Source of the DNA: Luteitalea pratensis
GTDB lineage: Bacteria; Acidobacteriota; Vicinamibacteria; Vicinamibacterales; Vicinamibacteraceae
Length of the DNA stretch: 64,000 nt
Assembly (NCBI RefSeq): GCF_001618865.1
Contig: NZ_CP015136.1
Location: 5,553,001-5,617,000, forward strand
Direction of reading: 5' to 3'
Shown here: positions 20,341 to 30,194 of the stretch, one piece after another
Position numbering within the stretch: position 1 is the stretch's first letter
How the letters are laid out: each line of letters begins with the position of its first letter
Made by a program: the position numbers and the translations under genes
The notes under the pieces: model-generated
Seen by the model: only the letters and a program-made list of their open reading frames with translations
The model's database searches: none
What the model was told of the DNA's origin: nothing

Positions 20341-21759
20341 CTACGCCTGCTTCTTCGGCTTGTAGAAGTTCGTGGCCGTGCCGAAGTAGACCTCGGCTGA
20401 CTCCATCAGTGTCTCCGAAAGCGTCGGGTGGGCATGGATGGTCATCTTGAGGTCCGACGCGGTCGCCGCCATCTCGACGGCCAGCACGCCCTCGGCGATC
20501 ATTTCCCCGGCGTTGACGCCGACAATGCCGACGCCGAGCACACGCTCGGTACCCGGCTCGATGATCAGCTTGGTGAGGCCGTCGTTGCGATCGACGGTGG
20601 TCGCGCGACCCGAAGCGCCCCACGGGAACTTGGCGACCTCGATCGTGATGCCGCGCTCCTGCGCCTCGGCCTCGGTGAGCCCGCACCACGCCAGTTCGGG
20701 ATCGGTGAACACGACCGCCGGAATCGCCGCGGGCTCGAACGCCACCTTGTGGCCGGCGATGTGCTCGACGGCGATCTTGGCGTCGTAGGTCGCCTTGTGC
20801 GCGAGCATCGGTTCGCCGGCGACGTCGCCGATCGCGTAGATGTGTGGAACGGTCGTGCGACGCTGCGGGTCGACGGTGATGAAACCGCGCGAGGTCACCT
20901 CGACCCCGGTCCGCTCGATGCCGGGGATGTTGCCGTTGGGCCGCCTGCCGATGGACACCAGCACCTGATCGAAGACCTGCGTCTTGGGCTCGACCTCGCC
21001 TTCGAAGGTGACGTGCACGCCGTCGGCCTTCTCTTCCATCTTCACGACCTTCGTACTGGTCAGCACCTGCTTGCAGATGGAGCGGATGCGCTTGGCCAGG
21101 ACGTTGACGAGGTCGCGGTCGGCGCCCATCAGGAGACGGTCGAGCATCTCCACCACCGAGACCTCGGTGCCGAGCGCCGCGTAGACCGTGCCGAGTTCGA
21201 GGCCGATGTAGCCGCCGCCGACGACCAGCATCGTCTTCGGCACGGTCGTGATCTCGAGCGCACTCGTCGAATCGAGGAGGCGCTCCTTGCTGATCTCGAG
21301 GTTCGGCAGCGTCGACGGCCGCGATCCGGTCGCGACGATCAGCTTCTCGAAGCGCACGTCCTGCTCGCCGCCCCTGGTCAGCGCCACCTTGAGCGTGTTG
21401 GCGTCGACGAAGCTGGCGCGGCCCTGGATGTACGTGATCTTGCGCTGCCGCGTCAGCTGTCCGAGCCCGCCGGTCAACCGATCGACGACACCCTGCTTGA
21501 AGCCGCGCAACCGGTCGACATCGATCCTGGGCTCCCCGAACTCGATGCCCCAGTGCGACGCGTGCTTCGTCTCGGCGAGGAGCTTGGCGACGTGCAGCAG
21601 GGCCTTGGACGGAATGCACCCGCGATAAGTGCAGACGCCGCCGGGGTTGACCTCCTCGTCGACGAGGACGACCGGCATCCCGAGGTCCGCGGCGAGGAAG
21701 GCGGCCGCGTGGCCGCCAGGGCCTGCCCCCAGCACGACGAGTGGTGTGTTGTCTGCCAT
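20341..21759 (-). CDS. lpdA: Dihydrolipoyl dehydrogenase (E3)
   Basis: 472 residues, flavoprotein disulfide reductase that reoxidises dihydrolipoyl groups with NAD+ in the pyruvate dehydrogenase complex. FAD site: VVLGAGPGGHAAA. Redox disulfide: GGVCTYRGCIPSK (C43, C48). NAD-binding motif: VVGGGYIGLELGTVYA. Catalytic dyad in the interface domain: HAHPTLSE (H444, E449). An AGGA sequence lies upstream of the ATG. It is the last gene of the aceE-aceF-lpdA set, separated from aceF by an 87-bp gap holding inverted arrays of CTCAGGTCT-like units. Confidence 0.96.
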   Translation of the reverse strand: MADNTPLVVLGAGPGGHAAAFLAADLGMPVVLVDEEVNPGGVCTYRGCIPSKALLHVAKLLAETKHASHWGIEFGEPRIDVDRLRGFKQGVVDRLTGGLGQLTRQRKITYIQGRASFVDANTLKVALTRGGEQDVRFEKLIVATGSRPSTLPNLEISKERLLDSTSALEITTVPKTMLVVGGGYIGLELGTVYAALGTEVSVVEMLDRLLMGADRDLVNVLAKRIRSICKQVLTSTKVVKMEEKADGVHVTFEGEVEPKTQVFDQVLVSIGRRPNGNIPGIERTGVEVTSRGFITVDPQRRTTVPHIYAIGDVAGEPMLAHKATYDAKIAVEHIAGHKVAFEPAAIPAVVFTDPELAWCGLTEAEAQERGITIEVAKFPWGASGRATTVDRNDGLTKLIIEPGTERVLGVGIVGVNAGEMIAEGVLAVEMAATASDLKMTIHAHPTLSETLMESAEVYFGTATNFYKPKKQA

Positions 21760-21769
21760 GGCGTAGAAA

Positions 21770-21846
21770 ATCCTGAGGTCTCAGGCTTCAGGTCTCAGGG
21801 CTCAGGTCACGCCTGAGACTTGAGACCTGAGACGTGAGACGCAAGG
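21770..21846. repeat. Inverted short tandem arrays between aceF and lpdA
   Basis: CTCAGG(C/T)(C/T)T units in one half and their complement (GAGACCTGAGAC) in the other, so the transcript could fold into an imperfect hairpin within the operon. Confidence 0.65.
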
Positions 21847-23565
21847 CTAAAGTGCAAGCAGGAACGGCTGTTCGAGCGCCTCGGCGACGAACCGCAGGAA
21901 GCGCATGGCGTCGGCGCCGTCGATGATCCGGTGGTCGTAGGAGAGCGAGAGCGGCATCATCAGCCGCGGCTCGAAACTCGTCCCGTTCCACACCGGCTCC
22001 ATCGCGGACCGCGACATACCCATGATCGCCACCTCCGGGTGGTTGACAATCGGCGTGAAGTGCGTGCCGCCGATCCCGCCGAGGTTGGTGATCGTGAAGC
22101 AGCCGCCCGACATCTCGTCCATCGACAGCTTGCCGCTGCGCGCCTTCTCGGCCAGCTGCGCGAGCTCGGCCGAGATCTGCGTGATCGATTTGGTGTCGAC
22201 GTCGCGCAGCACCGGCACGAGCAGCCCGCGCTCGGTGTCGACGGCAATGCCGATGTTGACGTACGACTTGTAGATCACCTCTTCGGCCGCGAGGTCGACC
22301 GAGGTGTTGAACTGCGGGAACTTGCGCATCCCCACCGCGATCACCTTGGTGATGATCGACGTCACGGTGAGCTTGCCGCCGCCGGCCTCGACGCGCTTGC
22401 CGAACTGCTTGCGCAGTTGCTCGAGCGCCGTGATGTCCACCTTCTCGCACTGCGTGACGTGCGGAATCGTGTGCCAGCTGGCCACCATGTGCTCGGCGGT
22501 CTTGCGGCGGATGCCGCGCATCGCCTTGCGCTCGACGGCGCCGTAGACGGAAAAGTCCGGCAGCGGTTCGTAGGCGAACCCGCCGCCCGTGGGCGCGGCG
22601 CCGGCCGGGCCGGCCACCTTGCCGGTGATGACGTTCTTGGCGTGCGCACGCACGTCCGTCTCGCTGATCCGGCCGCTCTTGCCCGATCCGGGCACGTCCG
22701 CGATGTCGAGGCCGAGCTCGCGGGCAAGACGACGGACCGACGGCGCGGCCGGGACGTTCGGACGCGGAGGCGCCACGGCCCCGGTGCCAGCGCCCTTCGG
22801 CGCCACGGGTGCCGCGGCACGAGCCGCCGGCGCCATCGGCTGTCCCTTCTCGGCCTGGCGTTCAGGCGTCGCGGCCTGCGCGGCGGCGGCCGCTCCCGGC
22901 GTGGCCGGCCCCGCGGTCGACGGTGGGGCCGGTTCGCCGATCCCGGTCCCTTCGAGCACCAGTACCAGTTGGCCGACGGCCACCTGGTCGCCGTCCTTGA
23001 CCGCGACTTCCTTCACGACACCCGCGCTCGGCGACGGCACTTCGACAGTGGCCTTGTCGGTCTCGAGCTCGAGGATGCCCTGCTCCACCGCCACCGTGTC
23101 GCCCACCTTCACGAGCACGTGCAGGACGTCGCCGCCCTTCACGTTCTCGCCGAGCGACGGGATTGTCACCTCGATGCGCCCGCCGCCCGATGACGGAGCA
23201 GCGGCCGTTCGAGGCGATGGCGGGGCGGCCTTGCCACCTGCGGGCGCTGCGTCCTGCGCGTCGACGGCGGCGGCCGCCTGGCCGACGGCCGGCGCGCCAG
23301 ACGCCGGCTTGGCCGGTGCGGTTGCGGCGTCGCCGCTGACCGTGAACACTACCTGGCCGACGTCAATCCGATCGCCGTCCTTGACGCGGACCTCGGCGAC
23401 GGTGCCCGCCAACGTCGAGGGCACCTCCACCGTTGCCTTGTCGGTCTCCAATTCCAGCACGGGCTGATCGACGGTCACGGCATCGCCGGCCTTGATCAGC
23501 ACCCGGAGCACATCCCCCGCCTTGATGTTCTCGCCCAGCGAGGGCAGCGTCATTTCGTTCGCCAT
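21847..23565 (-). CDS. aceF: Pyruvate dehydrogenase E2 (dihydrolipoamide acetyltransferase)
   Basis: 572 residues. Two lipoyl domains each carry ETDKATVEVPS with lipoylated lysines K43 and K171, separated by Ala/Pro-rich linkers. A peripheral-subunit-binding domain follows (SVRRLARELGLDIADVPGSGKSGRI). The C-terminal catalytic domain has the acetyltransferase signature SLSYDHRIIDGADAMRFL and ends QPFLLAL. It transfers acetyl groups from the E1-generated hydroxyethyl-TPP to CoA. It lies between aceE and lpdA on the same strand, and its lysines need the LipA encoded at 9306. Confidence 0.96.
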   Translation of the reverse strand: MANEMTLPSLGENIKAGDVLRVLIKAGDAVTVDQPVLELETDKATVEVPSTLAGTVAEVRVKDGDRIDVGQVVFTVSGDAATAPAKPASGAPAVGQAAAAVDAQDAAPAGGKAAPPSPRTAAAPSSGGGRIEVTIPSLGENVKGGDVLHVLVKVGDTVAVEQGILELETDKATVEVPSPSAGVVKEVAVKDGDQVAVGQLVLVLEGTGIGEPAPPSTAGPATPGAAAAAQAATPERQAEKGQPMAPAARAAAPVAPKGAGTGAVAPPRPNVPAAPSVRRLARELGLDIADVPGSGKSGRISETDVRAHAKNVITGKVAGPAGAAPTGGGFAYEPLPDFSVYGAVERKAMRGIRRKTAEHMVASWHTIPHVTQCEKVDITALEQLRKQFGKRVEAGGGKLTVTSIITKVIAVGMRKFPQFNTSVDLAAEEVIYKSYVNIGIAVDTERGLLVPVLRDVDTKSITQISAELAQLAEKARSGKLSMDEMSGGCFTITNLGGIGGTHFTPIVNHPEVAIMGMSRSAMEPVWNGTSFEPRLMMPLSLSYDHRIIDGADAMRFLRFVAEALEQPFLLAL

Positions 23566-23616
23566 GGGGTCTCGGTAATGCCTGATGCCTGATGCCTAAT
23601 GCCTGATGGCTGATGC

Positions 23617-26292
23617 TTACGCGTGGGCCGGGTTGGGCTTCTCGGGGTCGATCCCGAGGTCCTTGAAGGCGGCCTGCGCCACCTTCACGTCAATCTGCTT
23701 CTCGCGCGCCAGCACCGACAGGGTCGCCGCCACCACGTGCCGGGCGTCCACCTCGAAGTGGTCGCGCAGCGCCTCGCGGCTTTCACTGCGGCCGAAGCCA
23801 TCGGTGCCGAGCGCCACCATCGGCTGCTCGATGTGATGGTCGATGCCGCTGGGCAGCAGCTTCACGTAATCGGAGGCCGCCACGACGACGCCGGGCGCGT
23901 CCTTGAGACTCGTGGTGACCCACGACGCCTGCGGCTTCTCGCCGGGGTGCAGCATGTTCCAGCGGTCCACCGCCTGGCAGTCGCGCTGCAGTTCGGTGTA
24001 GCTGGTCACGCTCCACACGTCGGCCGCGACGCCGTACTTCTCGAGCATCGCCGCCGCGTCGATCACGCCTGGCAGGATCGCGCCGCTGCCGAGCAACTGC
24101 GCGTGCGCCTTGGGCTTCTTGAGCGACGACGACTGGAACCGGTAGAGGCCCTTGAGGATGCCTTCCTCGGCGCCCTTGGGCATGGCCGGCATCTCGTAGT
24201 TGCCGTTCATCACCGTCAGGTAGTAGAAGACGGCCTCGTTGTCGCGGTACATGCGACGCAATCCGTCCTTGATGATGATCGCGATCTCGTAGGCGAACGC
24301 CGGATCGTAGGCCACGCAGTTGGGCACCGACGACGCCATCAGGTGGCTGTGACCGTCCTGGTGCTGCAAGCCCTCGCCGTTCAGCGTCGTTCGTCCCGCC
24401 GTGCCGCCGAGCAGGAAGCCCCGAGCCCGCATGTCGCCGGCCGCCCAGATCAGGTCGCCGATCCGCTGGAAGCCGAACATTGAGTAATAGATGTAGAACG
24501 GAATCGTGTTGACCGCGTGCGTCGCGTACGCCGTGCCAGCGGCGATGAACGACGACATCGATCCCGCTTCGGTGATCCCTTCTTCGAGGATCTGCCCGTC
24601 CTTGGCTTCCTTGTAATAGAGCAACTGATCGCTGTCGATCGGGTCGTACAGCTGTCCGGTCGATGAGTAGATGCCGACCTGCCGGAATAGCGCCTCCATG
24701 CCGAAGGTGCGCGCCTCGTCGGGGACGATCGGCACCACCAGCTTGCCGAACTCCTTGTTGCGCAGCATCTTCGTCAGCATGCGCACAAACGCCATGGTCG
24801 TCGAAATGGCCCGGCCGTCCGAGCCGTTCAGGAACTCCGAGAACGCCTCGTCGAGGCCCTCGAGGTTCAGCGCGCCAGCGTCGGTGCGACGCTGTGGCAG
24901 GTAGCCGCCGAGCTTTTCGCGCCGCTGCTTCAGGTACGTCAACTCGGCGCTGTCGTCGGCCGGGCGGTAGAACGGCATCTTGACGACGTCGTCGTCACTG
25001 AGTGGGATGTTGAAGCGGGTCCGGAAGTGGAGGACCTCTTCTTCGTTCAGCTTCTTCTGCTGGTGCGTCGGGTTCTTGCCTTCGCCCGACTCCCCAAGGC
25101 CGTAGCCCTTGATGGTACGGGCCAGCACCACCGTTGGCACGCCCTTGGTTTCGGTCGCCGCCTTGTAGGCCGCGTAGACCTTTTCCGGGTCGTGACCGCC
25201 GAGCTTCAGCTTCTTCAGCTGGTCGTCGGACAGGTGCTTCACCAGCTCCAGCAGTTCCGGGTACTTGCCGAAGAACTTCTCGCGCAGGTAGGCGCCGTTG
25301 GACACCGACAGGCGCTGGTACTCGCCGTCCACGATCTCGGCCATGCGGCGCGAGAGCAGGCCGGTCTTGTCGCGCTCGAGCAGATCGTCCCACTCGGAGC
25401 CCCAGATCACCTTGATCACGTTCCAGCCGGCGCCGCGGAACGCGCCCTCGAGTTCCTGGATGATCGACCCGTTGCCACGCACCGGCCCGTCGAGGCGCTG
25501 GAGGTTGCAGTTGATCACGAAAATCAGGTTGTCGAGCTTCTCGCGCGACGCAAGGGTGAGCGCGCCGAGCGTCTCTGGTTCGTCGGTCTCGCCATCGCCG
25601 AGGAACGCCCACACCTTGTTCTGGGTGGCCTTCTTCAGCCCGCGGTTCTCCAGGTAGCGCCAGAAGCGGGCCTGGTAGATGGCCATGATCGGCCCGAGGC
25701 CCATCGACACGGTGGGCACCTGCCAGAAGTTCGGCATGAGCCACGGGTGCGGGTACGAGGAGAGGCCACCGCTGTCGGACAACTCGCGACGGAAGTTGTC
25801 GAGGTGCTGCTGCGTCAGCCGTCCTTCGAGGAACGCCCGCGAGTAGATGCCCGGAGAGGCGTGGCCCTGGAAGAACACCAGGTCGCCACCGTCCGGATGA
25901 TCGGGACCGCGGAAGAAATGGTTGAACCCCACCTCGTACAGCGTCGCCGACGAGGCGAACGTCGAGATGTGGCCACCGATGCCGTCCGAGTTCTTGTTGG
26001 CGCGCACCACCATCGCCATGGCGTTCCAGCGCACCAGGCTCTTGATGCGGCGCTCGATCTCGCGGCTGCCCGGATAGGGCGTCTGCTGGCCGGGGCCGAT
26101 GGTGTTGATGTAGGGCGTGGTCGCCGCAAAGGGGAGCGGCACGCCCTTCTGCCGGGCATACGACTCGAGCGCATCGAGTAGTTGCGCGACGCGCTCTGGC
26201 CCGCCGTGCTGGATGACCCACTCGAGCGAGTCGAGCCACTCCTGGGTTTCAATCGCGGTGATGTCCTGGACGTCCTGAGGGCCGTTGGTCAT
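23617..26292 (-). CDS. aceE: Pyruvate dehydrogenase E1 (homodimeric type)
   Basis: TPP-dependent decarboxylase of the pyruvate dehydrogenase complex. The ATG at 26292 (MTNGPQDVQDITAIETQEWLDSLEWVI, 891 residues) matches the family start; the open frame to 26364 adds an unrelated leader. The TPP/Mg site is GDGETDEPE through NCNLQRLDGPVRGN. Conserved blocks NSDGIGGHISTFASSATLYEVGFNHFFRG, YSMFGFQRIGDLIWAAGDMRARGFLLGGTAGRTTL and LQHQDGHSH are intact. It is first in the aceE-aceF-lpdA operon, with a 51-bp gap to aceF filled by CCTGATG repeats. Confidence 0.97.
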   Translation of the reverse strand: MTNGPQDVQDITAIETQEWLDSLEWVIQHGGPERVAQLLDALESYARQKGVPLPFAATTPYINTIGPGQQTPYPGSREIERRIKSLVRWNAMAMVVRANKNSDGIGGHISTFASSATLYEVGFNHFFRGPDHPDGGDLVFFQGHASPGIYSRAFLEGRLTQQHLDNFRRELSDSGGLSSYPHPWLMPNFWQVPTVSMGLGPIMAIYQARFWRYLENRGLKKATQNKVWAFLGDGETDEPETLGALTLASREKLDNLIFVINCNLQRLDGPVRGNGSIIQELEGAFRGAGWNVIKVIWGSEWDDLLERDKTGLLSRRMAEIVDGEYQRLSVSNGAYLREKFFGKYPELLELVKHLSDDQLKKLKLGGHDPEKVYAAYKAATETKGVPTVVLARTIKGYGLGESGEGKNPTHQQKKLNEEEVLHFRTRFNIPLSDDDVVKMPFYRPADDSAELTYLKQRREKLGGYLPQRRTDAGALNLEGLDEAFSEFLNGSDGRAISTTMAFVRMLTKMLRNKEFGKLVVPIVPDEARTFGMEALFRQVGIYSSTGQLYDPIDSDQLLYYKEAKDGQILEEGITEAGSMSSFIAAGTAYATHAVNTIPFYIYYSMFGFQRIGDLIWAAGDMRARGFLLGGTAGRTTLNGEGLQHQDGHSHLMASSVPNCVAYDPAFAYEIAIIIKDGLRRMYRDNEAVFYYLTVMNGNYEMPAMPKGAEEGILKGLYRFQSSSLKKPKAHAQLLGSGAILPGVIDAAAMLEKYGVAADVWSVTSYTELQRDCQAVDRWNMLHPGEKPQASWVTTSLKDAPGVVVAASDYVKLLPSGIDHHIEQPMVALGTDGFGRSESREALRDHFEVDARHVVAATLSVLAREKQIDVKVAQAAFKDLGIDPEKPNPAHA

Positions 26293-26386
26293 GGAATTCT
26301 GAGTCCTGTAGCCAGGCGGGCTTGTCGGCAGGTCCGTATCGGGACCCGGCCGGGGTATGAACAATTCGTTACATTATCATTCGCGG
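26293..26386. promoter_or_regulatory. Divergent intergenic region aceE / M49 lipoprotein
   Basis: This 94-bp region separates two outward-reading genes and must hold both promoters. The segment GAACAATTCGTTACATTATC is conspicuously AT-richer than its surroundings, as expected of a promoter. No specific operator was recognised. Confidence 0.5.
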
Positions 26387-28120
26387 ATGACACGTTCCAG
26401 TCGCCACGCTTCCGGCCTCATCGTGGCCCGTCTCGGCCTCGGCCTGCTGTTGGCCGGCGTGTCCGCGTGCCAGCCCGCGCCGACGCCGTCCGGATCGGCG
26501 TCGACAGCCGCGTCTCCCCCCGATACGGGAGCAGCGGCGAGGCTGGCCTCCCGCGCCGATCGTTTTGCCCCGGCCGACATCGGCGCCGATGTCGCGGCGC
26601 TGCCCGAGAGCGAGCGCACCGCGCTCACCCACCTGATTGCGGCGGCTCGGATCATCGACGGCTTGTTCCTGCGCCAGGTCTGGGCCGGTGGTCCGGCGAT
26701 GCTGCTGCAGTTGCAGGCCGACCGAACGCCCGAAGGTCTGGCCCGCCTTCGCTACTTCCTGCTCAACAAGGGTCCATGGTCGCGGCTGGACGCGGACGCG
26801 GCATTTGTCGCCGGCGTCGGAGAGAAGCCTCACGGCGCCAACTTCTATCCGGCCGGCGCCACCAAAGCCGACATCGAGCAATGGCTCGCCACCCTGTCGC
26901 CTGCCGACAAGACGCAGGCCCTCGGCTTCTTCACCACCATCCGCCGTGGCGCCGACGGCCGTCTCGTGACGGTGCCCTACACGCTCGAGTACCAGGGCGA
27001 ACTCGCGCTGATCGCCGAGCACCTGCGGGCAGCAGCCAGCGCCACCACGCAGCCAACCCTTCGTGCTTTCCTGGAGAAGCGCGCCGACGCGCTCGTCAGC
27101 AACGACTACTACGCGTCGGACGTGGCCTGGATGGAACTCGACGCGTCCATCGAACCCACCATCGGCCCTTACGAGGTCTACGAGGACGAGTGGTTTGCCG
27201 CCAAGGCAGCCTTCGAGGCATTCATCACGCTGCGTGACGACGCCGAGACCGCCAAGCTGACGAAGTTCTCGGCGCAGCTCCAGGGTCTCGAGAACCGCCT
27301 GCCGATCGATCCCGCCCTGCGCAATCCGAAGCTCGGCGCCCTCTCCCCCATTCGCGTCGTCAACGTCGTCTTCAGCGCCGGCGATGGCAATCGTGGCGTG
27401 CAGACCGCGGCGTTCAATCTCCCCAATGACGAACGCGTCGTCCGGGAGAAGGGCACCAAGCGGACGATGCTGAAGAACACCCAGGAGGCGAAGTTCCGTC
27501 TCGTGCTGCAGCCCATTGCGAAGCAGGCGCTCTCGCCCGCCGACCAGGGGCGGGTGCAGTTCGACCCGTTCTTCACCCACATCCTGATGCACGAACTGAT
27601 GCACGGCCTCGGTCCGAACAGCGTCACCGTGAACGGCCAGACGACGACGGTGCGGGCGCTCCTCAAGGAGACCTACTCGACGCTGGAGGAAGCCAAGGCG
27701 GACATCTCGGGTTTGTGGGCGCTGCAGACGCTCGTCGACGACGGGGTGATCGACAAGAGCCTGGGCGACACGATGTACGTGACGTTCCTGGCGTCGGCAT
27801 TTCGCTCGATCCGCTTCGGCACGACCGAGGCGCACGGCCGCGGCATCGCGATCCAGCTGAACACGCTGCTCGACGCCGGTGCGTTCGTGGCCAACGCGGA
27901 CGGCACGTTCCGCGTCGAACCGGCGAAGATCCGCGACGCCGTGAAGGCGCTGACGACCGAGATCATGATGGTGCAGGCCAGGGGCGACTACGCCGGCGCG
28001 AAGGCGCTGATGGCGCGTGCGACGATCCGGCCGGAGGTCCAGAAGCTGCTCGATCGGCTCGACACGGTGCCTGTCGACATCGAGCCGCGGTTTATGACCG
28101 CCGCAGCCCTGATGCGGTAG
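26387..28120 (+). CDS. M49-family-like zinc peptidase lipoprotein
   Basis: 577 residues from the ATG at 26387, chosen because it gives a lipoprotein signal (LGLGLLLAGVSAC, lipobox Cys). The catalytic region has HELMHGLGPN (H402, E403, H406), followed by TYSTLEEAKADISGLW with the probable third ligand E434. This arrangement is typical of the bacterial M49/dipeptidyl-peptidase-III-like lipoproteins rather than of HELLGH DPP III. It is probably envelope-anchored. Substrate is unknown. It is divergent from aceE. Confidence 0.8.
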   Translation: MTRSSRHASGLIVARLGLGLLLAGVSACQPAPTPSGSASTAASPPDTGAAARLASRADRFAPADIGADVAALPESERTALTHLIAAARIIDGLFLRQVWAGGPAMLLQLQADRTPEGLARLRYFLLNKGPWSRLDADAAFVAGVGEKPHGANFYPAGATKADIEQWLATLSPADKTQALGFFTTIRRGADGRLVTVPYTLEYQGELALIAEHLRAAASATTQPTLRAFLEKRADALVSNDYYASDVAWMELDASIEPTIGPYEVYEDEWFAAKAAFEAFITLRDDAETAKLTKFSAQLQGLENRLPIDPALRNPKLGALSPIRVVNVVFSAGDGNRGVQTAAFNLPNDERVVREKGTKRTMLKNTQEAKFRLVLQPIAKQALSPADQGRVQFDPFFTHILMHELMHGLGPNSVTVNGQTTTVRALLKETYSTLEEAKADISGLWALQTLVDDGVIDKSLGDTMYVTFLASAFRSIRFGTTEAHGRGIAIQLNTLLDAGAFVANADGTFRVEPAKIRDAVKALTTEIMMVQARGDYAGAKALMARATIRPEVQKLLDRLDTVPVDIEPRFMTAAALMR

Positions 28121-28298
28121 CAGGTCCGATCTGCGAGCGTCCGCGGTCAGGTCGGGCGCAGGCACCTCGACGATGGGCACGCTCTGCCGGTCGTAGTGTG
28201 GTCCGCGCCGTCAGGGCCCGCGCCTCCCCGCCTGATGACGATGGCGCAAGACTCCCGAGTCCGATCCTGCCGCCCGTGGCGGACGCGCCGGCGGCGCC

Positions 28299-28964
28299 TC
28301 AGGACCGCCGCAGGTACCGCGCGAACCAGTCGCCAGCAAGCTGTCCCACGCGGTCGAGCGCGCCGGATTCCTCGAAAAGGTGCGTGGCCCCGGGCACGAC
28401 CTCCAGTTCGACGTGCGTTTGGGTCATGCGGTACATCGCGCGCTCGTTCTGGCGGAGTGCAATCGGGTCGTTGCCGCCGACGACCAACAGCGTGGGGGCC
28501 TGGACGCGCGGCAGGGCCGCGTCGGCAAGCTCGGGGCGTCCCCCTCGCGAGACGACGGCACCGACCACCGTCCATCGCTCTGCGGCCGCGATCAGAGCGG
28601 CGGCCGCGCCGGAGCTCGCGCCGTAACAGCCAATCGGCAATGTGTGAAGTCTCGCCTGCCGCTGGATCCAGTCGGTGGCCACCACGATGCGGCTGCCGAG
28701 CCTGGGGACATCGAACCGGTACGACGGCGACTCGGCGTCGACCTGCGCCTCCTGCTCGGTCAGCAGGTCGAGTAGCAGCGTGCCGAGCCCACGTGCGTGC
28801 AGCGACGCGGCCACGGCGCGGTTCCTGGAGCTGAAGCGGCTGCTGCCGCTCCCGTGGGCGAAGACCACGAGGCCCGTCGCGCCATCGGGCACGTGGAGGT
28901 CCCCGCCGATGTCGTGGCCGACATGGATCGTGATCGTCACCGACTCCTGGACCAGGGCTGGCAT
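28299..28964 (-). CDS. Alpha/beta hydrolase (dienelactone hydrolase-like)
   Basis: 221 residues, no signal peptide. An oxyanion region (VVFAHGSGSSRFSSRNR) precedes the nucleophile elbow GCYGASSGAAAAL. The acid is in LLVVGGNDPIAL and the histidine in GATHLFEESGAL, completing a Ser-Asp-His triad. Relatives are often fused or adjacent to phosphoribosyltransferases; no such partner is visible here. Substrate is unknown. The 178-bp gap between the M49 gene and this one shows nothing recognisable. Confidence 0.85.
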   Translation of the reverse strand: MPALVQESVTITIHVGHDIGGDLHVPDGATGLVVFAHGSGSSRFSSRNRAVAASLHARGLGTLLLDLLTEQEAQVDAESPSYRFDVPRLGSRIVVATDWIQRQARLHTLPIGCYGASSGAAAALIAAAERWTVVGAVVSRGGRPELADAALPRVQAPTLLVVGGNDPIALRQNERAMYRMTQTHVELEVVPGATHLFEESGALDRVGQLAGDWFARYLRRS

Positions 28965-29070
28965 TTTGGGCCTCCTCGGCGGGCGTACGCGATCGTCGGC
29001 GCGCCCAGGCGCGAGACGCCACGCAGATCCGATGGTACCGCGACCGTGGAGCGCGCCGCGGGAGGCCGAG

Positions 29071-29250
29071 TCAGAACGAGAACGAGGCGCGCTGGCCCTG
29101 CACTCCAGGAGTCAGCAGCGGCGTCATGCGCAGGCCCGCCTGCGATCCGCCGGGCGAGGCGTAGATCCCGTACTCGCGCGTGACCAGCGCGTCGATGCCC
29201 ACGCTGATGCCCGCGCCGAGCCCGTCGGAGAAGGCCGCCGGCGCGCGAAC
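29071..29250 (-). pseudogene. C-terminal remnant of an outer-membrane beta-barrel-like protein
   Basis: The minus-strand frame ends GLGAGISVGIDALVTREYGIYASPGGSQAGLRMTPLLTPGVQGQRASFSF, shown here only as short pieces: alternating hydrophobic strands (AGISVGIDALVTREYGIYA) and a terminal Phe, as in outer-membrane barrels. Nothing in the same frame further upstream continues the domain, and no start is credible. It fills part of the gap between the hydrolase and the first DUF1080 gene. Identification rests on pattern only. Confidence 0.4.
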
Positions 29251-29331
29251 TCCTCGATGCGGAAGGGCGTAGCCACCCTGCTCAGATCGCCGCACCTGTA
29301 TGAGGCCATCCGTCGTGTGAGCTGTGCCAGA

Positions 29332-30194
29332 ATGCCGGCCACGCCGATGGCCACCTCCCCTGCCCGACTCCTGACCAGCGTCCTCGTGTGCCTCGTCTCC
29401 CTCGCCACTGGCCTCCGCGCCTCGGCGCAGGAGACCAATGTCATCCACCTGTTCAACGGCAAGGATCTCTCAGGGTTCTACACGTGGCTCGTTGGCGACC
29501 ACCGCGCTGATCCCGATCGGGTGTTCAGCGTGGTGGGCGCGGTCGACGGCGCGCCAGCGATCCGCATCAGCGGCCAGAAGTACGGCGGCATCGCGACGAC
29601 GCAGGAGTTCGAGTCGTACCACCTGGTCGTCGAGTTCCGGTGGGGATCGGTGACCTGGCCGCCACGCCTCGCGCTTGCGCGCGACAGCGGTGTCCTCGTG
29701 CACTGCCAGGGACCCGACGGCAATACGGGCAAGGACTTCAATGGCCCGTGGATGCGTTCCATCGAGGCGCAAATCATCGAGGGCGGTGTCGGCGACTTCA
29801 TCGTCGTGGCCGGCAGTGACGAGACCGGCGCGAGGCTCTCGCCAGAGATGGGCGCGACAGTGTCGCCAGACCGCCTTGGCTTCTTTCGTTACGACCCCAA
29901 CGGCACCCCACGCGTGTTCACCGGCGGACAGCGGATCAACTGGTCGGGGCGTGATGTCGACCGCGGCAGTGCGCCGATTGGGTTTCGCGGCGTCGCCGAC
30001 GTCGAGGGCCACGGCCTGGAATGGACGCGCCTCGAGGTCGTCGTCGAACCGGACCGGATCACCAACATCGTCAACGGCCACGTGTGAACGTCGGCACGAG
30101 GCCGAGCCTCACCAGGGGCAAGATCATGATCCAGTCGGAGGGTGCCGAGATCTTCGTGCGCCGCGTGGATCTGTACCCCCTGCCGAAGCGATAG
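29332..30194 (+). pseudogene. DUF1080 (3-keto-disaccharide hydrolase-like) gene with a 1-bp frameshift
   Basis: A secreted DUF1080 protein starting MPATPMATSPARLLTS with a signal peptide. The fold signatures IHLFNGKDLSGFYTW, ARDSGVLVHCQGPDG and GPWMRSIEAQIIEGGVGDF are present. The frame stops at 30085-30087 after NIVNGHV. One base further on, the normal ending continues (NVGTRPSLTRGKIMIQSEGAEIFVRRVDLYP) to a TAG at 30194. Comparison with the intact paralogue at 31317-32174 shows a single missing base near 30083. About 35 residues, including the last strands of the jelly roll, are lost. Confidence 0.85.

Noticed and set aside
26293-26386. PdhR-type operator or riboswitch in front of aceE
   Set aside because: No inverted repeat of the expected type and no conserved RNA fold could be recognised in 94 bp.
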